Below are positions 6,851-10,129 of a stretch of DNA of 10,129 nt, in pieces. The stretch is from Deltaproteobacteria bacterium. Its GTDB lineage: Bacteria; Desulfobacterota; Binatia; UBA9968. The notes under the pieces are model-generated. The model saw only the letters and a program-made list of their open reading frames with translations, had not been told where the DNA came from and ran no database searches. Made by a program: the position numbers and the translations under genes. The DNA is taken from positions 1-10,129 of the forward strand of contig JACPFE010000079.1 of the NCBI GenBank assembly GCA_016183145.1, written 5' to 3'. Position 1 is the stretch's first letter. The number at the start of each line of letters is the position of its first letter.

Positions 6851-7882
6851 ATGCTTCATCTTAAAACCGGGCTGACCAAAAATCCGCGAGTCGAGCCGCT
6901 CATCAACGGCAGGGTGAAATCGAGTGAAGTTACTTTCGATATAACCGTCACCACACCGCCCGAACTTTTCTACCGGAATCTGAAATATGATGAATTCGAT
7001 GTCTTTGAGATGTCTATCTCGGAGTATCTCATCACCCGAGAGCGGCGAGGTTCGGACAGGTGGCAGTGGATCGCGCTGCCGATCTTTCCCACCAAGGCCT
7101 TCGTCTGGCTCGGTCTCTTTGTCAACAGCGCTGCCGGCATAAAGAGCCTGGCGGATTTGCGCGGCAAGCGCGTCGGCGTGCCCGATTATGTCATGACCGC
7201 GGCGCTCTGGTTGCGGGTTTTCCTGTGCGAGCTATACGGTATCAGGCCGCAGGAGATTTCCTGGCACATCGGCCGGCTCAAGGAGTTTAGCCACGGCGCG
7301 TTGCTTGGTTTGGATAAGGAACCGCCCGCGGGAGTATCCATCACCTGGTTGAGCGACAACCAAACCTTCGACGTCATGCTCGACCGCGGCGAGATCGATG
7401 CTGCCTATGGCTTCGCGCCACGCCACGATCGCAAGCTGCAGATGTACAATATCGACCGTTACGGCGGCACGCCGATCGAGGGGAATCGACGGCTGAGAAA
7501 ATTATTTTCCGACGCCGGCCGCGATATAGTGCAAGCGTTTTACCGAAAAACTCACGTGGTGCCGGCTAACCACGTAATCGTGGTCCAAAGAAAGATCTTG
7601 GCAGAAAACCCATGGCTGGCGCTTGAGCTTATGAAACTCTTCCGTGAATCCAAGCGGGTCGCCTACGGCGCCGCCGAGCGCCGGAGCCTGGGCTATCTGT
7701 ACTTCGAAGGCGACAATCCGCAGAGCCAATCGGCCATGTTTGGCGACGATCCATTTCCCTACGGAGTCAGCGCGAATCGCAAGATGCTTGAGATGCTCGC
7801 CGCTAGCTCTCACGCTGAGGATTTAACCATGAAACTTGCCCGGATTGACGAGCTGTTTTTCACCGCGACGCTGGAGACCTGA
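6851..7882 (+). CDS. 4,5-dihydroxyphthalate decarboxylase-like protein (cytoplasmic substrate-binding-protein fold)
   Basis: The 343-residue protein resembles the 4,5-dihydroxyphthalate decarboxylase family: PLINGRV (16-22), TTPPELFYRNLKYDEFDVFE (34-53), the IALPIFP segment (74-80), DLRGKRVGVPDYVMTAALW (102-120), a DVMLDRGEIDAAYG segment (174-187), HVIVVQRKIL (241-250) and the C-terminal GDDPFPYGV (298-306). The fold is that of periplasmic binding proteins, yet there is no signal peptide, as expected for the enzyme. The named reaction removes CO2 from 4,5-dihydroxyphthalate to give protocatechuate; many relatives have unproven substrates. The ATG at 6851 fits the family N-terminus, although the best purine-rich site (AAGGAG, 6817-6822) is 28 nt upstream, unusually far. 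The amidohydrolase gene follows after 22 nt. Family call good, exact substrate unproven. Confidence 0.8.
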   Translation: MLHLKTGLTKNPRVEPLINGRVKSSEVTFDITVTTPPELFYRNLKYDEFDVFEMSISEYLITRERRGSDRWQWIALPIFPTKAFVWLGLFVNSAAGIKSLADLRGKRVGVPDYVMTAALWLRVFLCELYGIRPQEISWHIGRLKEFSHGALLGLDKEPPAGVSITWLSDNQTFDVMLDRGEIDAAYGFAPRHDRKLQMYNIDRYGGTPIEGNRRLRKLFSDAGRDIVQAFYRKTHVVPANHVIVVQRKILAENPWLALELMKLFRESKRVAYGAAERRSLGYLYFEGDNPQSQSAMFGDDPFPYGVSANRKMLEMLAASSHAEDLTMKLARIDELFFTATLET

Positions 7883-7904
7883 AACGAAATCGCAAGGAGC
7901 AACT

Positions 7905-9002
7905 ATGGCAGGCCTATTTGGAACCGTCGATGCCGACGGCCACCTCGAAGAAAATCATATCGACTGGAAAAAACGGCTGCCCGAAAAATATAAGAGCCAA
8001 GCGCCGGAGCGCCGCGACAGCGGCAACGGACAATTGCGCACGATCATCGAAGGCAAGGCTTGGCCCAGACCGAGTGGTCTTGGAATCGGTGTCGGCGGCC
8101 CCTACAGCCGGCCGCACCCGCGCCGCCCCGGGATGACCGATCCCAAAGCTCGCCTGATCGACATGGACAGCGAAAAGATCGATGTCGCCGTGCTCTTCGG
8201 CGCCGGCCTGGCGGGAACACTTCCCGCGTTGGATGACGCCGGACTGGCAAGCGCGCTCGCCACCGCGCGCAATAGCTGGCTCGCGGAATATTGCGCGGAA
8301 GATTCAAAGCGGATCAAAGGGACCGCGGCGCTGGCGCAGCAAGACATCGCGGCGTCCGTCGAAGAATTGCGCCGCAGCGTCAAGGAGCTTGGGTTCGTCG
8401 GCGCGTCGCTGTTGCCCAACGTGTGTGGGCGCCATCTCGGCGATCCTTACTGTTTTCCGCTCTACGCTGAAGCGGAGCGCCTCAACGTGCCGATTTGCGT
8501 TCACATGTTTTTGGGGCGCTACGGCTCCGACGCCGTCGGCACCGAGCGGGTGGACAAGTTTTTCTATTCCCATCTTTTCGGCCATCCCTTCGAGCAGATG
8601 ATCGCGCTCTCGGTCATCATCGGCGAAGGCGTGCTCGATCGCTTTCCGAAACTCCGCTTCGTTTTTCTCGAATCGGGTTGTGGCTGGCTGCCCTACTGGT
8701 TTGAGCGGATGGACGAACATTACGAAGTCCTCGGCGTGCAGTTGCCTGCGCTCAAAACCGACCCGAGCAAGCTCTTGCGGCGCGGGCAGCTTTATTTCTC
8801 CTGCGAAGCGGACGAAAAAGAGCTCGTCCACGTCGTCGATGTCATCGGCGACGACTGGATCGTCTTCGCGTCGGACTATAGCCACTTCGACAGCCGCTTC
8901 CCGGGCGCCTCGGAACCGATCGTCAATCATTCGAAGCTCAGCGCGACAGCGAAGCGCAAAATTCTCAACGACAACGCACGTCGCCTCTATCCGCTGGATT
9001 GA
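7905..9002 (+). CDS. Amidohydrolase family 2 (ACMSD/resorcylate-decarboxylase-like) protein
   Basis: A 365-residue cytoplasmic TIM-barrel metal enzyme of the amidohydrolase-2 type. The N-terminal VDADGHLEE (8-16) is the subfamily form of the DxHxH metal motif. His200 in VPICVHMF, Glu256 in FLESGCGWLPYW (254-265) and the Asp324/His327 block FASDYSHFDSRFPGA (321-335) follow in the usual order, and NARRLYPLD (357-365) is a normal family ending. Known relatives decarboxylate or hydrate aromatic or ring-cleavage acids (ACMSD, gamma-resorcylate decarboxylase, oxalomesaconate hydratase). AAGGAG (7894-7899) lies 5 nt before this ATG and overrides an upstream in-frame ATG at 7836. It sits 22 nt after the decarboxylase-like gene and 12 nt before the ABC binding protein, a tight operon. 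The exact substrate is unknown. Confidence 0.9.
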   Translation: MAGLFGTVDADGHLEENHIDWKKRLPEKYKSQAPERRDSGNGQLRTIIEGKAWPRPSGLGIGVGGPYSRPHPRRPGMTDPKARLIDMDSEKIDVAVLFGAGLAGTLPALDDAGLASALATARNSWLAEYCAEDSKRIKGTAALAQQDIAASVEELRRSVKELGFVGASLLPNVCGRHLGDPYCFPLYAEAERLNVPICVHMFLGRYGSDAVGTERVDKFFYSHLFGHPFEQMIALSVIIGEGVLDRFPKLRFVFLESGCGWLPYWFERMDEHYEVLGVQLPALKTDPSKLLRRGQLYFSCEADEKELVHVVDVIGDDWIVFASDYSHFDSRFPGASEPIVNHSKLSATAKRKILNDNARRLYPLD

Positions 9003-9008
9003 AGGGAG
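9002..9008 (+). promoter_or_regulatory. Ribosome binding site that sets the start at 9015
   Basis: AAGGGAG lies 6 nt before the ATG at 9015 and overlaps the amidohydrolase stop region. It is the only good initiation signal before the signal-peptide core of the next gene, which means the palindromic repeats downstream must be translated if this gene is made. Confidence 0.65.
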
Positions 9009-9014
9009 TCCGCA

Positions 9015-10129
9015 ATGCTGTCAGCCATGCTCCGAAATTGTGTTATCGTTCTTGAACGGTACGCCGAGCGAGAGTTCCCTCTCCCCTTGCGGGAGAGGCC
9101 TGTCCTGAGCGCAGTCGAAGGAGTCAGGGTAAGGGGGCGTTGCAAACCTGAATCACCCTCACCTCATTCCTCTCCCGTCGAGGGAGAGGATGATAATAGG
9201 CCGGAGCTTCGACGATATTTTGCGCCTCTTGGACTGGCCTTCCTGTTAGGATTATTGCCTTTCAACCACGCCCGCGCCGAAAACATCAAGATCGGCATCC
9301 CGTCGCTCACCGTCACCATGTTGCCGGTGGCGGTGGCGAAGGAACAGGGATTCTTTCAAAAGGAAGGGCTGAGCGCCGAGACCGTGCTCATGCCTGCCGC
9401 GCTTACTATCAAAGTTCTTCTCGCCGGCGACATCCAGTACGCGACGACGATCACCTCGGGCGTGGTCGCCAACATCCGCGGCATCCAGACCCGCGTCATC
9501 ATGTGCTTCGTCGATCGGGTGCTGCTGGATCTCGTCGGCATTCCGGAGATCGGCTCGATCCCGGACTTGAAGGGAAAACTGATCGGCATCTCTTCGCGGG
9601 GCGGCTTGCACGATGTCGTCATGCGCCGCATCTTCGCCCAATCGGGGATGGACGCTTCGCAAGCGACTTTCATCACGGTGGGCGGGCCGGGCGCGATGCT
9701 CGGCGCAATACAATCAAAGCGGATCGCCGCCGGCCTGCTCAACCCGCCGTATAATTTTCTCGCCTATCGCGAGGGGCTGAAAAACCTGGGCTTCGCCGGC
9801 AACTTCGTGCGCACTCCAAGCACGGGGATCGTGACCATGCGGGAAACTCTGGAACGCTCTCCCGATCAGGTCCGCCGCTTGCTCCGCGCCTTAACCCGCG
9901 CCCGGGCGTTCGCGAAGGACAATAAGCCGGCGACGGCAGCGATCCTCAAACGTTTTGTCCGGATAAGCGATGACGAGCTAGCAGGGAAAATCTACGACTA
10001 TCACAAGCGCGCCGAAACGCCGGACGGCATGATCGACGCCGTGATAGCGGCCGACACCATCCGCGACAGCCTCCAGGCCGAAGCGATCACAAAAGAGATT
10101 CCGGTAAGCCAGGTCTTCGATTTCTCGTA
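9015..10129 (+). CDS. NMT1/SsuA-type ABC transporter substrate-binding protein with a repeat-encoded N-terminal extension, C-terminus cut by window edge
   Basis: 371 codons are in the window and the frame is open to the edge; the ending VFDFS suggests the true stop is near. A signal-peptide-like stretch (RRYFAPLGLAFLLGLLPFNHARA, about 66-88 with cleavage after ARA) precedes the mature start ENIKIGIPSL. VAVAKEQGFFQKEGL (106-119), the LLAGDIQYA block (135-143), DLKGKLIGISSRGG (184-197) and AAGLLNPPYNFLA (238-250) are typical of NMT1/THI5 or sulfonate/nitrate-type binding proteins that deliver small organic ligands to an ABC importer. Oddly, about 65 residues precede the leader, and residues 21-59 are encoded by palindromic repeats. 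No in-frame ATG or GTG follows the repeats before the leader, so either the extension is translated or export is impaired. It is co-transcribed with the amidohydrolase; no permease or ATPase gene is in view. Confidence 0.85.
   Translation, partial: MLSAMLRNCVIVLERYAEREFPLPLRERPVLSAVEGVRVRGRCKPESPSPHSSPVEGEDDNRPELRRYFAPLGLAFLLGLLPFNHARAENIKIGIPSLTVTMLPVAVAKEQGFFQKEGLSAETVLMPAALTIKVLLAGDIQYATTITSGVVANIRGIQTRVIMCFVDRVLLDLVGIPEIGSIPDLKGKLIGISSRGGLHDVVMRRIFAQSGMDASQATFITVGGPGAMLGAIQSKRIAAGLLNPPYNFLAYREGLKNLGFAGNFVRTPSTGIVTMRETLERSPDQVRRLLRALTRARAFAKDNKPATAAILKRFVRISDDELAGKIYDYHKRAETPDGMIDAVIAADTIRDSLQAEAITKEIPVSQVFDFS
9077..9189. repeat. Inverted pair of REP-like palindromic repeats inside the 5' end of a coding region
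   Basis: Two hairpins share the same arms: CCTCTCCC (9078-9085) with GGGAGAGG (9091-9098), and CCTCTCCC (9169-9176) with GGGAGAGG (9182-9189), each with a 5-nt loop. The first is followed by CCTGTCCTGAGCGCAGTCGA and AGGGTAAGG; the second is preceded by CACCCTCACCTC, so the two units point in opposite directions. Repeats with CCTCTCCC arms and AGGGTGAGG tails are widespread intergenic elements in many proteobacteria-like genomes. Here they lie in frame within a binding-protein gene. Confidence 0.75.

Noticed and set aside
8304..8930. Long antisense open frame (208 codons) opposite the amidohydrolase gene
   Set aside because: It is a shadow of a GC-rich coding region; the plus-strand frame carries all the amidohydrolase motifs and a good ribosome binding site.
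9077..9189. CRISPR-like array
   Set aside because: There are only two repeat units, they point in opposite directions, each is itself a hairpin, and the sequence between them is not spacer-like in length pattern.
9190..9250. Alternative start at ATG 9190 for the ABC binding protein
   Set aside because: This ATG is in a different frame from the mature protein, so it cannot restore a normal signal peptide.

Overview
The window reads as an accessory catabolism and uptake region of a free-living, moderately GC-rich, Gram-negative-type bacterium. Signal peptides, orphan periplasmic binding proteins, amidohydrolases and CCTCTCCC/GGGAGAGG palindromic repeats are the style of uncultured soil or groundwater lineages once filed as Deltaproteobacteria (Binatia-, Rokubacteria- or Tectomicrobia-like). 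That placement is inference from style; there is no rRNA or other marker gene here. No tRNA, rRNA, CRISPR array, transposase or phage gene was seen.

Left part (1-1750, minus strand): a secreted alpha/beta hydrolase is followed 9 nt later by an MBL-fold hydrolase of the COG1237 (MptA/TM0207-like) type, which runs off the left edge. The hydrolase stop codon overlaps the ribosome binding site of the MBL gene, so the two look translationally coupled.

Middle part (1964-4397): two full-length TctC-type solute-binding proteins face each other (one +, one -). They align almost without gaps and share a pair of cysteines with identical spacing. A third, truncated relative lies just upstream of the minus-strand copy. 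No TctA/TctB membrane genes are present. An envelope protein (4791-5750) follows, with one N-terminal membrane helix, a TonB/AgmX-like C-terminal-type domain and a bacterial SH3 domain. An 11-bp-stem hairpin separates it from the convergent gene on its right.

Right part (5873-10129): a fumarylacetoacetate-hydrolase-family gene on the minus strand diverges from a plus-strand operon of a 4,5-dihydroxyphthalate-decarboxylase-like protein, an amidohydrolase-2 family protein and an NMT1/SsuA-type ABC solute-binding protein (cut by the right edge). The set looks like a small module for uptake and breakdown of an aromatic or related carboxylic acid; the substrate cannot be read from the sequence. 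The 90-nt divergent gap holds two interleaved inverted repeats. The 5' end of the last gene carries two palindromic repeat units that are translated in frame ahead of the signal peptide, the strangest feature of the window.

No clearly new system was found. The best leads are the in-frame repeat, the truncated TctC relative, the uncharacterised catabolic module and the interleaved inverted repeats.
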